Below, piece by piece: positions 21,565 through 33,672 of a stretch of DNA of 64,000 nt (positions within the stretch are counted from its first letter, which is position 1; the number at the start of each line of letters is the position of its first letter). The notes beneath the pieces are model-generated. The model saw nothing but the letters and a program-made list of their open reading frames with translations. It did no database searches and had not been told where the DNA came from. This DNA comes from Bacillus vallismortis (GTDB taxonomy: Bacteria; Bacillota; Bacilli; Bacillales; Bacillaceae). A program made the position numbers and the translations under genes. The DNA lies in assembly GCF_004116955.1 (NCBI RefSeq), contig NZ_CP026362.1, positions 2,800,501 through 2,864,500 of the forward strand, given 5' to 3'.

Positions 21565-21879
21565 TTATTTTGACGGAGACTCTGTTTCCGTCTCCTTCAC
21601 ACGGTCAAGCGCCAATTCATAGGCGTCATTGCCGTAATTTAAGCAGCGTTTCACACGGGATATCGTAGCCGTCGAAGCGCCTGTTTCTGTTTCAATTTTA
21701 TGGTACGTGTTTCCTTCGCGAAGCATGCGCGCCACTTCAAGGCGCTGAGCCAGCGATTGAATTTCGTTAATTGTGCAAAGATCATCGAAGAACCGGTAAC
21801 ATTCCTCCAGGTCTTTCAGTGATAAGATCGAGTTGAATAACTGGTCCAGCTCTTTGCCGCGTAATTTATCGATTTGCAT
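21565..21879 (-). CDS. yerC: TrpR-like DNA-binding protein YerC
   Basis: 104 residues of the YerC/YecD TrpR-like family. The helix-turn-helix is visible in TYHKIETETGASTATISRVK (about residues 60-79). The natural effector and targets are unknown to me. It follows yerB after 2 nt, so the two are co-transcribed. Confidence 0.92.
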   Translation of the reverse strand: MQIDKLRGKELDQLFNSILSLKDLEECYRFFDDLCTINEIQSLAQRLEVARMLREGNTYHKIETETGASTATISRVKRCLNYGNDAYELALDRVKETETESPSK

Positions 21880-21881
21880 CG

Positions 21882-22877
21882 TTACACACCTTCTCCTTTA
21901 CTAATGGAAGCCGCATCGAGATCGGGCACGATATTGATCCAAGTCTTTCCGGGGACAAGAGGCAGCCATTTGCCGTCTTTTACCGGCACAATTCTGCCGT
22001 TTACTTGTTTCCAGTCTGTTTCAATGACGTTTCCGTGCTGAAACAATAGACCTTTTCCCCCTGATTCTAGATCGATGTCCCGCCTTCCATCTTGATCAAT
22101 AATATGATGGCTGGCTTCAACAATGAAAATATTCTGCATTGCAACCGGCTTTCCGGTTTCCCGGTCTGTCGTCATGACTCCATCAGAGCTTCTTTTATAA
22201 GCTTTAGCTTTTTTATCATAGTTATATTCGACAAGATTCGTAACGTTCTTTGTTCCATAATCTACCCGAACATTGTAAGATTCATTTGCAGGTTTTGCTT
22301 CTGATGTTTGAAACAGCAGCGGATCTGTTTTCTGCTTCAGCTCATATCCCATTTGTTCCGCCGCCTTTTTTATGTAATCATAAGACGTGTAGGAATTATG
22401 TGGCGGTTTGCTGAAATCAGCTCTCCAAAATAAGCTTCCGTCAAAATCCAATCCGTTCATATAATCGGCAGCTCCGGATTCCAGCTGCTCTTTGGCGCCA
22501 GGACTCCAGCCGTGATGGACAAATATGCTGTCAAAACCATTGTTGAGAGTGACGAAATATTCCCTCGCGCTCCGCACAGGTCCGACAGTTTCGGGCATCT
22601 GGCTTTGGAAAATGGCCAGAAATCTCGTGATTTGCCCTTCAGCAAGCGCTTCTATCACAATGTCGGCTTTAGACAGTCCTGACTGCGGCCTCGCCTTCGG
22701 ATGGTTGTTTACCACAACAGCAACAGGCCGGCGTTCAGTCACCTTCTGTTCAGTTGCAAGTCCAGTTAAAGGAGCTTTCAGCTTCTTTTCAGCATCCGGG
22801 ACTGCATCCTTCTGCTGGCAGGACACCAGCAGAAAAAATACGAAACACAGCATGCAAACTGTCATCCATTTTTTCAT
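21882..22877 (-). CDS. yerB: DUF3048 lipoprotein YerB
   Basis: 331 residues. N-terminal lipoprotein signal with lipobox LLVSC (cysteine 20). The DUF3048 body includes RRPVAVVVNNHPKARPQSGLS, GPVRSAREYFV and a C-terminal SGGKGLLFQHG/WKQ region. Expected on the outer face of the membrane. Function unknown; lipoproteins of this family are common in Firmicutes. Confidence 0.93.
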   Translation of the reverse strand: MKKWMTVCMLCFVFFLLVSCQQKDAVPDAEKKLKAPLTGLATEQKVTERRPVAVVVNNHPKARPQSGLSKADIVIEALAEGQITRFLAIFQSQMPETVGPVRSAREYFVTLNNGFDSIFVHHGWSPGAKEQLESGAADYMNGLDFDGSLFWRADFSKPPHNSYTSYDYIKKAAEQMGYELKQKTDPLLFQTSEAKPANESYNVRVDYGTKNVTNLVEYNYDKKAKAYKRSSDGVMTTDRETGKPVAMQNIFIVEASHHIIDQDGRRDIDLESGGKGLLFQHGNVIETDWKQVNGRIVPVKDGKWLPLVPGKTWINIVPDLDAASISKGEGV

Positions 22878-22903
22878 ATGTCGGCTCCCCGCTCTTTTAT
22901 ATT

Positions 22904-24646
22904 TTAACGCATTATCGATGGAAAGAGTACAGTTTTTTTCATGACGTCGAAGATTCCTCTCGGCGTAATGCGTATATACGGAAGGTGCGTACTTTGCAAA
23001 AAGAGCAGCGTATAGACGGGATCACAAAACTCATAGCCTCTTTCAGTCAAAAGATCTCTCAGCTTTTGTTCCTTCTCCAGCACGTCTTCATACGCTTCCG
23101 AAGAGGCACAGCCGCACAGCGCAAGCGGAATTTCATGGAGAATGTTCCCGTTTTCCGCAAGCACGATGCCTCCCCCGATCTCTTTCATGCGGGCGAAAGC
23201 GAGCAGCATATCCGCTTTATTTTTTCCGATCGCAACAATATCACCCGTCGTCGTAAAGGAGCTCACAAATCCTTGGACGCTTGAGGCAAACCCTTTAATC
23301 ATCGTATTGACGCGCCATTTCCCGTGTTTGTCGATCATCGTTAAATAACTTTCATCATGGTCAAACGAGAGCTGTTCCATCGAATTATCAATCTCAATCA
23401 TATACGGCTCCATAATGACCGCATTCCGCATTTTCACGCCCATCGGCATGGAAAACTGCAAATCATCCATCGTCATATCATATGAAAGCTCAAGCGGGAC
23501 AAGACCGCCTTTACTCCAGTACGTCTTTGTAAACGCCTTCAAATCACAGCCGTCTTCTCGAAGGATGGTCCCTTTTGACAGAACTGTCACGGGATTCGGG
23601 TTGAACGGATCTTCAAGTATATTGAGCGATGCCAGCCTTCCCGGTCCAACCACTCCTAAATAATCATCCATTTGATAATACTTTGCGATATTAAATGATG
23701 CCATATTGTAGGCATCGATTGCCGGGACTCCTTCTTCTAACGCGATGCGGATCAGCTCGTTTGTCATGCCGCCTTTATAGAAATTCGGAGTCGCACCATC
23801 TGTCGTGTAAAAGAAATGGTCATAATAGCGGAAGTCCTTATCATGCAGATCCTGCAAGATTTTTCTTATATCAGGGCGAATGGAGGAATTCCGAAGGGAA
23901 ACATAGTAACCCAGTTCCAGCCTTCTCATCACTTCATCACCCGTCATCGCTTCATGATCACAATCCGCTCCGAACAGCTTCATTTTTGTAAGTGTTTTAT
24001 CTGAAGCGCCTAGAAAATGCCCTTCAATGCGTTTTCTCTGCTTCTTTGTAGCTTGCATGCAGTGAAGCATTAAATCATCACCATCTACCAAACGAGGCCA
24101 CCCGGTCATTTCTCCGCCTTGAATCACATCCGGATGTTCAATCCACTGCTTTCTGACGTCAAACGGAAGAACATGGTCCTCGTTCAGCACTTCGGTTTGA
24201 AGGTCATAACGAGACCACCAAAAATATTGAACAGGCTGCTTTTTCAGTTCATTCAAAATCGTAAGCGCTTTCTTTTTTCCGCTTTGGAAAAGCAAAAACA
24301 AGTTATCATTCACAAATGTCGTTGTCCCGTATTGAGACACATATTCAGCCAGCGTTTGGGGATTATATATTTGAAAAGGATGTGCGTGCGGTTCGATATA
24401 CCCTGGCACAATGTAATTTCCTTCACAATCTATCGTATGAATTTCTTCGGCTCTATTCGGAAGTTCATGACCCACATAAACGATGCGGTCCTGATAAATC
24501 CAAATGTTTTTTTTCAGCCATTGTTTTACATATGGATTTAAGACGAGAGCATTCCGTAAAAGGAGCGTTGGAAGCAGCTTTGAGTCTACAACATCAACCT
24601 GTGCCCTGATGTCTTTGTTTTTCCAGTTAAAGGTGCGTTCGGACAT
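22904..24646 (-). CDS. yerA: Adenine deaminase-like amidohydrolase YerA
   Basis: 580 residues of the AdeC/amidohydrolase superfamily. The metal-binding motif is EPHAHPF near residue 86, and a late ALCGCASSEAYED segment resembles the C-terminal domain of adenine deaminases. Adenine deaminase converts adenine to hypoxanthine, which would fit next to the purine operon, but YerA is a divergent paralogue of AdeC and its substrate is unproven. Divergent from the small gene at 24775. Confidence 0.92.
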   Translation of the reverse strand: MSERTFNWKNKDIRAQVDVVDSKLLPTLLLRNALVLNPYVKQWLKKNIWIYQDRIVYVGHELPNRAEEIHTIDCEGNYIVPGYIEPHAHPFQIYNPQTLAEYVSQYGTTTFVNDNLFLLFQSGKKKALTILNELKKQPVQYFWWSRYDLQTEVLNEDHVLPFDVRKQWIEHPDVIQGGEMTGWPRLVDGDDLMLHCMQATKKQRKRIEGHFLGASDKTLTKMKLFGADCDHEAMTGDEVMRRLELGYYVSLRNSSIRPDIRKILQDLHDKDFRYYDHFFYTTDGATPNFYKGGMTNELIRIALEEGVPAIDAYNMASFNIAKYYQMDDYLGVVGPGRLASLNILEDPFNPNPVTVLSKGTILREDGCDLKAFTKTYWSKGGLVPLELSYDMTMDDLQFSMPMGVKMRNAVIMEPYMIEIDNSMEQLSFDHDESYLTMIDKHGKWRVNTMIKGFASSVQGFVSSFTTTGDIVAIGKNKADMLLAFARMKEIGGGIVLAENGNILHEIPLALCGCASSEAYEDVLEKEQKLRDLLTERGYEFCDPVYTLLFLQSTHLPYIRITPRGIFDVMKKTVLFPSIMR

Positions 24647-24774
24647 TCACATACTCTCCTTTACATGTATTAGAATCATGTTATCACATCCTTCCTGATC
24701 ACGCACGATAAAAACGTTACAAATTTTTGAAGGTTCAATTAAAAAACTTTTTTAAGTAAAAGGAGCGGATTTCC

Positions 24775-25008
24775 ATGAAACCAAACATCAGTCTCATCAA
24801 TGCCGTCTTCAGAATCGCCTGCGGGCTGACGATTATGTCAGTCGCCAGCGCCAAGTTTACGAAAAAGCCTTGGTGCAGAATGCATCTCTTTTACATCTTT
24901 ATGGGGGCCTTAAAAGCAGGTTCGGGAATCTTGCGCTTCTGCCCTGTGGCCTACCTGTTTCAAAACAACGATTCCGACAATAACGAACAGGAGCAGCAAG
25001 ACAGATAA
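24775..25008 (+). CDS. yezF: Small DUF2892-like membrane protein (yezF-like)
   Basis: 77 residues from the ATG at 24775, with AAAAGGAG 9 nt upstream. It opens KPNISLINAVFRIACGLTIMS, typical of DUF2892/YgaP-like small membrane proteins, and has two hydrophobic segments (about 10-27 and 36-58) and an acidic, glutamine-rich tail. It is followed at once by a strong hairpin. The symbol is from memory of this locus in 168 and is less certain than the family assignment. Confidence 0.75.
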   Translation: MKPNISLINAVFRIACGLTIMSVASAKFTKKPWCRMHLFYIFMGALKAGSGILRFCPVAYLFQNNDSDNNEQEQQDR

Positions 25009-25013
25009 ACGAG

Positions 25014-25040
25014 AAAGCTTGGTCACGAAACGTGATCAAG
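25014..25040. repeat. Terminator hairpin, copy 1 of a 27-bp direct repeat
   Basis: AAAGCTTGGTCACG-AAA-CGTGATCAAG, then TTTTC. It is a terminator-like hairpin just after the small DUF2892-like gene. The same 27 bases recur at 25221-25247. Confidence 0.85.
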
Positions 25041-25052
25041 TTTTCAGATTGT

Positions 25053-25093
25053 TGACAAAGTCATAAAACGGTTTTCGTTTTATGACTTTGTCA
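25053..25093. repeat. Perfect 18-bp inverted repeat with 5-nt loop
   Basis: Left arm TGACAAAGTCATAAAACG at 25053-25070, loop GTTTT, right arm its exact reverse complement at 25076-25093. No open reading frame of note overlaps it. It forms one end of the structured segment between the two terminator copies. Confidence 0.9.
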
Positions 25094-25099
25094 TCTTTT

Positions 25100-25220
25100 C
25101 AGCGTGATTGAAAACCCTTGAAGTCTAGGAAGGACGAGCATTGGAGCACAGCGAATGTAGCAATTCGTGAGCACCAACGCGCAGGACTGACAACGAATGC
25201 GAGGGTTTGTCGACACGCTG
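25100..25220. repeat. 121-bp segment with imperfect inverted-repeat ends
   Basis: Ends CAGCGTGATTGAAAACCCT (25100-25118) and AGGGTTTGTCGACACGCTG (25202-25220) are inverted repeats, identical at both outer 7-mers. No protein-coding potential seen. It could be one of the ~190-bp dispersed non-coding repeats described in B. subtilis, or a small non-autonomous insertion; a genome search is needed to tell. Confidence 0.55.
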
Positions 25221-25254
25221 AAAGCTTGGTCACGAAACGTGATCAAGCTTTTTT
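25221..25254 (+). terminator. Terminator hairpin, copy 2 of the 27-bp direct repeat
   Basis: Same 27 bases as 25014-25040, here continuing CTTTTTTTATG and so giving a textbook intrinsic terminator on the plus strand. Being the more complete copy, it may be the original terminator of the small gene upstream, displaced by the intervening 207-bp unit. Confidence 0.75.
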
Positions 25255-25458
25255 TATGGCATTCCTTTGTCTTCATGTAAACATATTCTATGGCTGCAAG
25301 CGCCGCAGGATAAAGAAGTGTGCATTACAGGCATGTACAGCTATGTGATAAATCCGGTACATACGCTCGAGGATTTATAGACGCTTCGATGGCCCACGGA
25401 ATACCAGCCACGCTCGTTGTCTCTCTTCTTCCGCACAACACCCCGCTTTTGTATAACA
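25255..25458. other. Intergenic stretch with no recognisable gene
   Basis: About 200 nt between the repeat and the pur-operon terminator. Short open frames exist on both strands but none has a ribosome-binding site plus a recognisable family. In 168 yezC and yecA lie between purD and yerA; neither is identifiable here, and this stretch could be a scar of their loss (inference). Confidence 0.5.
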
Positions 25459-25486
25459 AAAACCCCGCAGCTCACCTGCGGGGTTC
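25459..25486 (-). terminator. Terminator of the purine operon
   Basis: Minus-strand stem AACCCCGCAG / CTGCGGGGTT, loop GTGAG, followed by TTTG, just after the purD stop. Confidence 0.9.
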
Positions 25487-25492
25487 TGCGCT

Positions 25493-26776
<1,284 letters not shown>

Positions 26777-28315
26777 TTAATGTTTGAAGTGTCTAATGCC
26801 GGTGAATACCATGGCAATGCCGTACTCATCCGCTTTTTTGATGGAATCCTCATCACGTACAGATCCCCCTGGCTGAATGATAGCCGTAACGCCCGCTTTG
26901 ACCGCTTCTTCGACAGTATCCGGCATTGGGAAAAATGCATCTGATCCAAGTGCGCTGCCTTTCGCTTTTTCTCCCGCTTGCTTGATGGCAATTTTCGCTG
27001 ATCCGACGCGATTCATTTGGCCTGCTCCCACGCCGACTGTCATGTTGTCTTTCGCAAGAACGATCGCATTTGATTTCACATGCTTTACGACTTTCCACGC
27101 AAGCTTCAAGTCTTCCCACTCTTGCTCGTTCGGCTCTCTTTTTGTTGGGATGCTGATCTCAGCATCATCAAATCCGTGCATATCTAAATCTTGAATCAGC
27201 AGCCCGCCTTGAACAGATGTCAGTTGTTTTTCTTTTTGAACGGCAGCTGTCACATCAAGCGTCAGCAGACGAAGATTTTTCTTCGCAGTCAAGATGTCAA
27301 GTGCTTCTTGGCTGAATGAAGGCGCAATGATGATTTCTAAGAAAATGTTGTGAAGCGCCTCTGCGGTTGCTTTGTCCACTTCACGGTTCAGCGCGATAAT
27401 GCCGCCGAAGATCGATGTTTGATCGGCTTCAAACGCTCTGTCAAACGCTTCTACGATCGTTTTTCCTGTTCCGACGCCGCACGGATTCATATGCTTCACA
27501 GCAACCGCAGCCGGCTCAGTGAATTCACGGACGATTTGAACAGCTGCATCAGCGTCTTTAATGTTGTTGTAAGAAAGCTCTTTGCCGTGAAGCTGTTCTG
27601 CTTGCGCAATGGAGCCTTTGACAGGAAGAGCTGTTTGATAGAATGTCGCTTCCTGATGCGGGTTTTCTCCGTAGCGAAGTGATTGTTTTTTCTCAAATGT
27701 CACAGTGAATTGCTCTGGTTCTTTTTCACCGACAACATCTGTCAGATAGTCAGCAATCAGTGCATCATACGCCGCCGTATGACGGAATACTTTTGCCGCC
27801 AGCTCGCGTTTTTTCTGAAGAGATACGCCGCCCTCTTCTTTGATTTGGTTGAGTACTGGGCTGTAATCGGCCGGATCGACGATAACCGTTACATCCTGAT
27901 GGTTTTTCGATGCCGCACGCAGCATGCCCGGTCCGCCGATGTCGATGTTTTCAATCGCTTCTTCATATGTGACATCTACTTTAGAAATCGTTTCTTTAAA
28001 TGGATAAAGGTTGACGACAACGAGGTCAATCGGCTGAATCCCGTGTTCATTGATCTGCGCCATATGCTCTTCATTGCCGCGAACCGCCAGAAGACCGCCG
28101 TGAATATTCGGATGAAGTGTTTTGAGCCGTCCGTCCATAATTTCAGGAAAGCCTGTCACTTCAGAAATTCCGATGACGTTCACACCGTTTTCTTGAAGAA
28201 GCCTTTTCGTTCCGCCTGTTGAAATCACTTCAACGCCAAGCTCTGTCAGTTCTTTTACGAAAGGAACGAGATTTGTTTTATCTGAAACGCTGATTAATGC
28301 ACGTTTAATAGTCAT
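26777..28315 (-). CDS. purH: Bifunctional AICAR formyltransferase / IMP cyclohydrolase
   Basis: 512 residues. The N-terminal MGS-like IMP cyclohydrolase domain (residues ~1-195; [29 protein letters not shown]) is joined to an AICAR formyltransferase domain with the Lys-His motif in [13 protein letters not shown]. It catalyses the last two steps to IMP. Its start overlaps the purN stop in ATGA fashion. Confidence 0.98.
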   Translation of the reverse strand: MTIKRALISVSDKTNLVPFVKELTELGVEVISTGGTKRLLQENGVNVIGISEVTGFPEIMDGRLKTLHPNIHGGLLAVRGNEEHMAQINEHGIQPIDLVVVNLYPFKETISKVDVTYEEAIENIDIGGPGMLRAASKNHQDVTVIVDPADYSPVLNQIKEEGGVSLQKKRELAAKVFRHTAAYDALIADYLTDVVGEKEPEQFTVTFEKKQSLRYGENPHQEATFYQTALPVKGSIAQAEQLHGKELSYNNIKDADAAVQIVREFTEPAAVAVKHMNPCGVGTGKTIVEAFDRAFEADQTSIFGGIIALNREVDKATAEALHNIFLEIIIAPSFSQEALDILTAKKNLRLLTLDVTAAVQKEKQLTSVQGGLLIQDLDMHGFDDAEISIPTKREPNEQEWEDLKLAWKVVKHVKSNAIVLAKDNMTVGVGAGQMNRVGSAKIAIKQAGEKAKGSALGSDAFFPMPDTVEEAVKAGVTAIIQPGGSVRDEDSIKKADEYGIAMVFTGIRHFKH

Positions 28316-28899
28316 GCCTTTTCACCTCTGTTATTTAATCCTAATAGCTCTTTAATCACACGCGGATACCATTTATGCTCAAGCTTGTGAATCCGCTGTT
28401 CGATTGTTTGCAATGTATCATATTCGTCAATTTCGATTGCCTTTTGAGCGATGATCGGGCCTGTATCCATTCCTTCATCAACATAATGCACAGTGATTCC
28501 GGCCACCTTCACACCCGCGCGGTACGCCTGTCCGACTGCGTCGATTCCGGGAAACGCCGGAAGAAGTGACGGGTGAACGTTAATGATTTTTCCTCCGTAT
28601 GCTTGAAGCAGCGTGTCACCGATCAGCCTCATATAGCCGGCAAGAACAATCAATTCAACGTCATGAAGATGAAGCTGTTCAATAATGGCCCGTTCAAAGG
28701 CGTCCTTGTTTTCATAAGACTTCGGCTCAAATGCAAAGGATGGAATGTGAAATGTTTCCGCCCGTTCGATGACTTTCGCCTGCGGTTTATCGCAAACGAG
28801 AAGCGATACGGACGCATCCCAGTTCTCCTCTTTTAGACGCGTCACAATGGCTTCGAAGTTTGAACCGTTTCCGGATGCAAATACCGCAAATTTTTTCAT
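28312..28899 (-). CDS. purN: Phosphoribosylglycinamide formyltransferase
   Basis: 195 residues, formyl-THF-dependent GAR transformylase. [12 protein letters not shown] at the N-terminus binds phosphate; the catalytic Asn-His pair is in [13 protein letters not shown], and the late Asp is in [11 protein letters not shown]. Overlaps purM by 4 nt and purH by 4 nt. Confidence 0.98.
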   Translation of the reverse strand: MKKFAVFASGNGSNFEAIVTRLKEENWDASVSLLVCDKPQAKVIERAETFHIPSFAFEPKSYENKDAFERAIIEQLHLHDVELIVLAGYMRLIGDTLLQAYGGKIINVHPSLLPAFPGIDAVGQAYRAGVKVAGITVHYVDEGMDTGPIIAQKAIEIDEYDTLQTIEQRIHKLEHKWYPRVIKELLGLNNRGEKA

Positions 28900-29936
28900 G
28901 AAAGCGCCGCACCGCCGAATATGACGCCTTCGCCTTGCCTCACACGCCCGATCAAATAGGCGTTTTCACCATGCCTTTCAAGCGTTCCGATCACATCTGT
29001 CAGATGCTCTTCTTTAACTGCCAACACAAAGCCGATGCCCATATTAAAGACGTTGAACATGTCTTCTTCCTTCAGCTTGCCGTACTTTTGCAGGAAAGAG
29101 AAAATCGGGGGGATCGGCCATGAGCCGTGATCGATTTCCGCACTTAAGCCTTCCGGAAGCATACGCGGGATATTTTCGATAAATCCTCCGCCTGTTACGT
29201 GAGCCATGCCGTCGACTTTTCCGCTTTTCACCGCGGCAAGCACAGGCTTCACATAAATTCTTGTCGGTTCAAGCAGCTCCTCGCCGAGCGGACGGTCAAA
29301 CGGTTCATATGTTGTATCAAGATCCAGCTCCGCATCGTCCAGAAGCACTTTTCTCACAAGGGAAAATCCGTTGCTGTGAAGGCCGCTGGAGCTCAGGCCG
29401 ATCAAAAGATGGCCTTCCTCGATGTTTTCTCCGGTGACGATTTCGTCTTTTTCCGCCACCCCGACTGAGAAACCGGCAATATCGTATTCATCAGCTGTAT
29501 AAAGTCCCGGCATTTCAGCCGTCTCGCCGCCGACCAAGGCAGAACCTGACTGCTCACAGCCGTTCGCCACACCTTGCACGATTTGCTCAATTTTCACAGG
29601 ATCCGCTTTGCCGACCGCTAAATAATCGAGGAAAAACAGCGGCTCTGCACCTTGTGCCAGCACATCATTGACACACATCGCAACAGCGTCAACGCCAATC
29701 GTGTCATGCTTATCGATGGAAAAAGCGAGCTTTAATTTTGTGCCGACTCCGTCCGTTCCCGAAATTAAAACTGGTTTTTGATAAGAAAGCTCAGACAGGT
29801 CAAACATGCCGCCAAAACCCCCAAGGCTGCCCATAACGCCAAGCCGTTTTGTGCGCTCCACATGTTTTTTCATTCGTTTTACAGCTTCATATCCGGCTTC
29901 GATGTCAACTCCTGCGTTTTTATATGCTTCAGACAT
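28896..29936 (-). CDS. purM: Phosphoribosylformylglycinamidine cyclo-ligase (AIR synthase)
   Basis: 346 residues starting [15 protein letters not shown] at the ATG at 29936 (GGAG 8 nt upstream). Signatures: [29 protein letters not shown] and [11 protein letters not shown]. It closes the imidazole ring of AIR using ATP. It is separated from purF by a 100-nt gap holding a hairpin, the only sizeable gap in the downstream half of the operon. Confidence 0.97.
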   Translation of the reverse strand: MSEAYKNAGVDIEAGYEAVKRMKKHVERTKRLGVMGSLGGFGGMFDLSELSYQKPVLISGTDGVGTKLKLAFSIDKHDTIGVDAVAMCVNDVLAQGAEPLFFLDYLAVGKADPVKIEQIVQGVANGCEQSGSALVGGETAEMPGLYTADEYDIAGFSVGVAEKDEIVTGENIEEGHLLIGLSSSGLHSNGFSLVRKVLLDDAELDLDTTYEPFDRPLGEELLEPTRIYVKPVLAAVKSGKVDGMAHVTGGGFIENIPRMLPEGLSAEIDHGSWPIPPIFSFLQKYGKLKEEDMFNVFNMGIGFVLAVKEEHLTDVIGTLERHGENAYLIGRVRQGEGVIFGGAALS

Positions 29937-29994
29937 CCTATTCACTCCTTTTAGGCGCTTTTCAAAATATCTCTCCGAACGAGGGCAGAAAGAG

Positions 29995-30020
29995 AAAGGC
30001 AGCCAAAACGCGCTGCCTTT
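29995..30020 (-). other. Hairpin in the purF-purM gap
   Basis: Nine-bp stem AAAGGCAGC / GCTGCCTTT with an 8-nt loop; on the transcript it is followed by TCTCTTTC rather than a clean U-run. Possible partial terminator, processing site or mRNA-stabilising element. Confidence 0.6.
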
Positions 30021-30037
30021 ATGTCATTTTCAAGTTT

Positions 30038-31468
30038 TTATTTGGTTAATACCGCTTCTTTCACATGAGGAAGCACTGTATCCTGGTAAATTTCAGTCGG
30101 ATATTTTCCTGTAAAGCACGCGAGACACTGTCCGCAATTCGCGTCATCGTATTTTCTGCCGATGCCTTTTAAGAGCCCATCCACACTCAAAAATGAGAGG
30201 GTGTCGGCCCCGATTTCCTGACGGATTTCTTCTACAGAATGGGAAGACGCGATCAACTCTTCATGTGTGGACGTATCAATGCCGTAAAAGCACGGATGTG
30301 CGATCGGCGGTGAACTGATTTTCACATGCACCTCTGTCGCACCCGCTTCTCTGAGCATCGTGACAATCCGGCGGCTTGTTGTTCCGCGCACGATCGAGTC
30401 ATCCACCATAACGACGCGTTTGCCTTCCACAACCCCGCGCACCGCTGATAGCTTCATTCTGACGCCTTGCTCACGCAGAGCCTGGGACGGCTGTATAAAC
30501 GTTCTGCCGACATAGCGGTTTTTGATTAAGCCGAGCTCGTACGGGATGCCTGTTGCTTCAGCATATCCGATCGCCGCAGAAATACTGGAATCCGGAACCC
30601 CTGTTACAACATCAGCCTCAACTGCGGATTCCTGAGCCAGCATTTTCCCAAGGTTTTTACGCGCGCTGTGCACATTAATGCCGTCGATATTACTGTCAGG
30701 TCTGGAGAAATAAATATACTCCATGCTGCAAATGGAACGGTTGATATTCATCGAAAAACGCTCTGATTTCATGCCTTCATCATTGATGATCAGCATTTCG
30801 CCCGGTTCTACCTCACGAAGGTACGTGGCGCCGACAACATCAAATGCGCACGTTTCTGATGCGACCACATAAGCGTCGCCCAGCATGCCGATTGACAGCG
30901 GCCTCAGCCCGTTTGGATCAAGCGCGACAATCATTTCTGTTTCGGTCATAATCAAAAATGCGTATGCGCCTTTCAGCATGGAAAGGGAATTTTTCATTTG
31001 GTCCTTCAGCGTGAAGTGGCCGCTTCTTTTGATTAGGTGAGCCAATACCTCTGTGTCCGAAGACGTCTGAAAAATGCTTCCTTGATTTTCGAGCTGCTGC
31101 TTCAGCTGAGTGGCATTGACAAGATTTCCGTTATGGGCAAGCGCCAGGCTGCCGTTGTTTTGGGAATGGAAGAGGAGCGGCTGAACATTTTCATAGCCGC
31201 CGCCTCCAGCCGTCGCGTACCGAACGTGCCCGATTGCGCCTTTTCCTTTCACTTTGCTGAGCTCGCCATTTTGAAACACTTCGGTGATCAGCCCTTGGCC
31301 TTTGTGCGCCGTCAGTTTTTCACCGTCAGTCGCCACAATGCCAGCGCCCTCCTGTCCTCGGTGTTGGAGGCTGTGGAGGCCGTAATACGTGATTTGCGGA
31401 GCTTCTTCATGTCCCCAAATCCCAAATACGCCGCACTCTTCATTTAAGCCCTTGATTTCAGCAAGCAT
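30038..31468 (-). CDS. purF: Amidophosphoribosyltransferase (glutamine PRPP amidotransferase)
   Basis: 476 residues from the ATG at 31468, with AAGGAG 8 nt upstream. The propeptide [11 protein letters not shown] precedes the catalytic cysteine of CGVFGIWG. The PRPP loop is [14 protein letters not shown], and the oxygen-sensitive FeS-cluster cysteines are visible late (CGQCLACF). It commits PRPP to purine synthesis and is inhibited by nucleotides. It overlaps the purL end by 25 nt. Confidence 0.98.
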   Translation of the reverse strand: MLAEIKGLNEECGVFGIWGHEEAPQITYYGLHSLQHRGQEGAGIVATDGEKLTAHKGQGLITEVFQNGELSKVKGKGAIGHVRYATAGGGGYENVQPLLFHSQNNGSLALAHNGNLVNATQLKQQLENQGSIFQTSSDTEVLAHLIKRSGHFTLKDQMKNSLSMLKGAYAFLIMTETEMIVALDPNGLRPLSIGMLGDAYVVASETCAFDVVGATYLREVEPGEMLIINDEGMKSERFSMNINRSICSMEYIYFSRPDSNIDGINVHSARKNLGKMLAQESAVEADVVTGVPDSSISAAIGYAEATGIPYELGLIKNRYVGRTFIQPSQALREQGVRMKLSAVRGVVEGKRVVMVDDSIVRGTTSRRIVTMLREAGATEVHVKISSPPIAHPCFYGIDTSTHEELIASSHSVEEIRQEIGADTLSFLSVDGLLKGIGRKYDDANCGQCLACFTGKYPTEIYQDTVLPHVKEAVLTK

Positions 31469-33672
31469 GGGATAGCTCCTTTCCATGCGCGTTCAAGCTC
31501 TTTCGTTTGCGCATGAATCAATTGTTGTCCGTCTTGGTTTTGAATCGCCAGAAGTCCGTCAGCTGTTACTTCACCGATATGAACGGCATCTTTTACAGCC
31601 GCTTCAAACGCTGTTTGATGTTCTGTTTTCACAGAAACGACGAAGCGAGATTGAGATTCAGAGAATAATAATGCTGCTTCCCCTTTTACAGTTACGCTCA
31701 CACCAAGGTTTTCCGTTGTCATGACACTTTCCGCAATCGCTACGCCCAGACCGCCTTCAGACACATCGTGCGCAGATTGAACAAAGCCTTTTTTAATCGC
31801 GTCAAGCAATGCTTTTTGGCGTGACAACTCTACATCAAGGTCAATTTGCGGCGCTTTTCCGTAAATGCTGCCTTCTGTCATTTTTTGCAGCTCGCTACCA
31901 GCAAACTCAGGTTTTGTTTCCCCGATCACGTAAACGAGATCTCCCGCTTGTTTAACATACTGTGTTGTAATGTGTGCTGTATCTTCAATTAAGCCGACCA
32001 TGCCGATTACAGGTGTCGGGTAGATCGCCGTGCCGTTTGATTCGTTGTAAAGCGATACGTTTCCGCCGATCACCGGTGTGCTAAGGACATTGCACGCCTC
32101 GCTGATGCCGTCAGCCGATTTTTCGATCTGCCAGAAAATTTCCGGTTTCTCCGGGTTTCCGAAGTTAAGGTTATCTGTAACCGCAAGCGGTTCTGCACCT
32201 GAGCAAACGATGTTGCGCGCCGCTTCAGCGACAGCGATTTTCCCGCCGACTTCAGGATCAAGATAGAGATAACGCGCGTTACAGTCTGTCGTCATCGCCA
32301 GCGCCTTTTTCGTTCCGCGTATTCTGAGAACACCCGCATCAGACCCGGGAGCGACAACTGTGTTCGTCCGCACCATGTAGTCATACTGATCGTAAACCCA
32401 CTCTTTGCTTGCGATCGTCGGCTGCTGGAGGAGCGCCTTCAATGTTTCATTCGCATCGTCAATTTGAGGAGCCGGAACGTCAGTTTCTAAAAACTCGCGG
32501 TAGTATGCTGGTTCTTGTGAAGGCTTATGGTAAACCGGCGCTTCTTCTGCCAAGGCATCAACAGGCAGCTCGCATACAACCTCTCCTTTGTGTGTCAGGC
32601 GAAGTATTTTATCATCTGTTACACGCCCGACAGAAACCGCTTCAAGATCGTACTTGTCAAAAATATCGATGATTTCCTGCTCACGTCCGCGCTCGATGAC
32701 CAAAAGCATCCGTTCCTGTGATTCAGAAAGCATCATTTCATATGCAGTCATGCCTGTTTCACGCTGGGGAATCAGGTCAAGGTTCATTTCAATACCAGAG
32801 CCGGCTTTACTTGCCATCTCCGCACTTGAGCTTGTTAAACCGGCAGCTCCCATATCCTGAATGCCGACTAACGCATCGCATTGGATGACTTCCAGGCATG
32901 CTTCAAGCAAGAGCTTCTCCATAAACGGATCGCCGACTTGAACGGCAGAACGCTTTTCTTCAGACGAATCAGACATTTCTTCAGAAGCAAACGTAGCGCC
33001 GTGGATTCCGTCACGCCCTGTTTTTGCTCCTACGTACATGACTGTGTTGCCGACACCCTTCGCCTGGCCTTTTTTGATATCTTCATGGTTGATTAGACCG
33101 ACACACATTGCGTTGACGAGCGGATTTCCTTCATAACTGCTGTCAAACTGCACTTCTCCGCCGACTGTCGGGATGCCGATACAGTTGCCGTATCCGGCGA
33201 TACCCGCTACTACTTCTTCAAACAAGTACTTCACGCGCGGTGAAGTCAGTTCGCCAAATCGAAGAGAGTTCAATACAGCGATCGGACGGGCACCCATTGA
33301 GAAAACGTCACGGATAATGCCGCCTACGCCAGTCGCAGCGCCTTGGTAAGGTTCGAGAGCTGATGGGTGGTTATGCGATTCAATTTTGAACACAACCGCT
33401 TGGTTGTCACCGATATCAACGATTCCGGCGCCTTCCCCCGGACCTTGCAGCACACGCTCGCCGCTTGTCGGGAATTTACGCAGAATCGGCTTTGAGTTTT
33501 TGTAGCTGCAATGCTCTGACCACATGACAGAAAAGATTCCGATTTCTGTGTAGTTCGGCAATCTGCCAAGAATGGATTCAATCAATGCAAACTCATCATC
33601 ACTGACACCCATTTGCTGATACAGTTTCTCTTCTTTTATTTGTTCTTTACTTGGTTCAAGCAGTAGTGACAT
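31444..33672 (-). CDS. purL: Phosphoribosylformylglycinamidine synthase, synthetase subunit
   Basis: 742 residues, the small-type PurL that works with PurS and PurQ. Visible blocks are [12 protein letters not shown] near residue 50, [23 protein letters not shown], and the second half repeat with [14 protein letters not shown] and [12 protein letters not shown]. It converts FGAR to FGAM using ATP and ammonia from PurQ. Overlaps purQ by 17 nt. Confidence 0.98.
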   Translation of the reverse strand: MSLLLEPSKEQIKEEKLYQQMGVSDDEFALIESILGRLPNYTEIGIFSVMWSEHCSYKNSKPILRKFPTSGERVLQGPGEGAGIVDIGDNQAVVFKIESHNHPSALEPYQGAATGVGGIIRDVFSMGARPIAVLNSLRFGELTSPRVKYLFEEVVAGIAGYGNCIGIPTVGGEVQFDSSYEGNPLVNAMCVGLINHEDIKKGQAKGVGNTVMYVGAKTGRDGIHGATFASEEMSDSSEEKRSAVQVGDPFMEKLLLEACLEVIQCDALVGIQDMGAAGLTSSSAEMASKAGSGIEMNLDLIPQRETGMTAYEMMLSESQERMLLVIERGREQEIIDIFDKYDLEAVSVGRVTDDKILRLTHKGEVVCELPVDALAEEAPVYHKPSQEPAYYREFLETDVPAPQIDDANETLKALLQQPTIASKEWVYDQYDYMVRTNTVVAPGSDAGVLRIRGTKKALAMTTDCNARYLYLDPEVGGKIAVAEAARNIVCSGAEPLAVTDNLNFGNPEKPEIFWQIEKSADGISEACNVLSTPVIGGNVSLYNESNGTAIYPTPVIGMVGLIEDTAHITTQYVKQAGDLVYVIGETKPEFAGSELQKMTEGSIYGKAPQIDLDVELSRQKALLDAIKKGFVQSAHDVSEGGLGVAIAESVMTTENLGVSVTVKGEAALLFSESQSRFVVSVKTEHQTAFEAAVKDAVHIGEVTADGLLAIQNQDGQQLIHAQTKELERAWKGAIPCLLKSRA

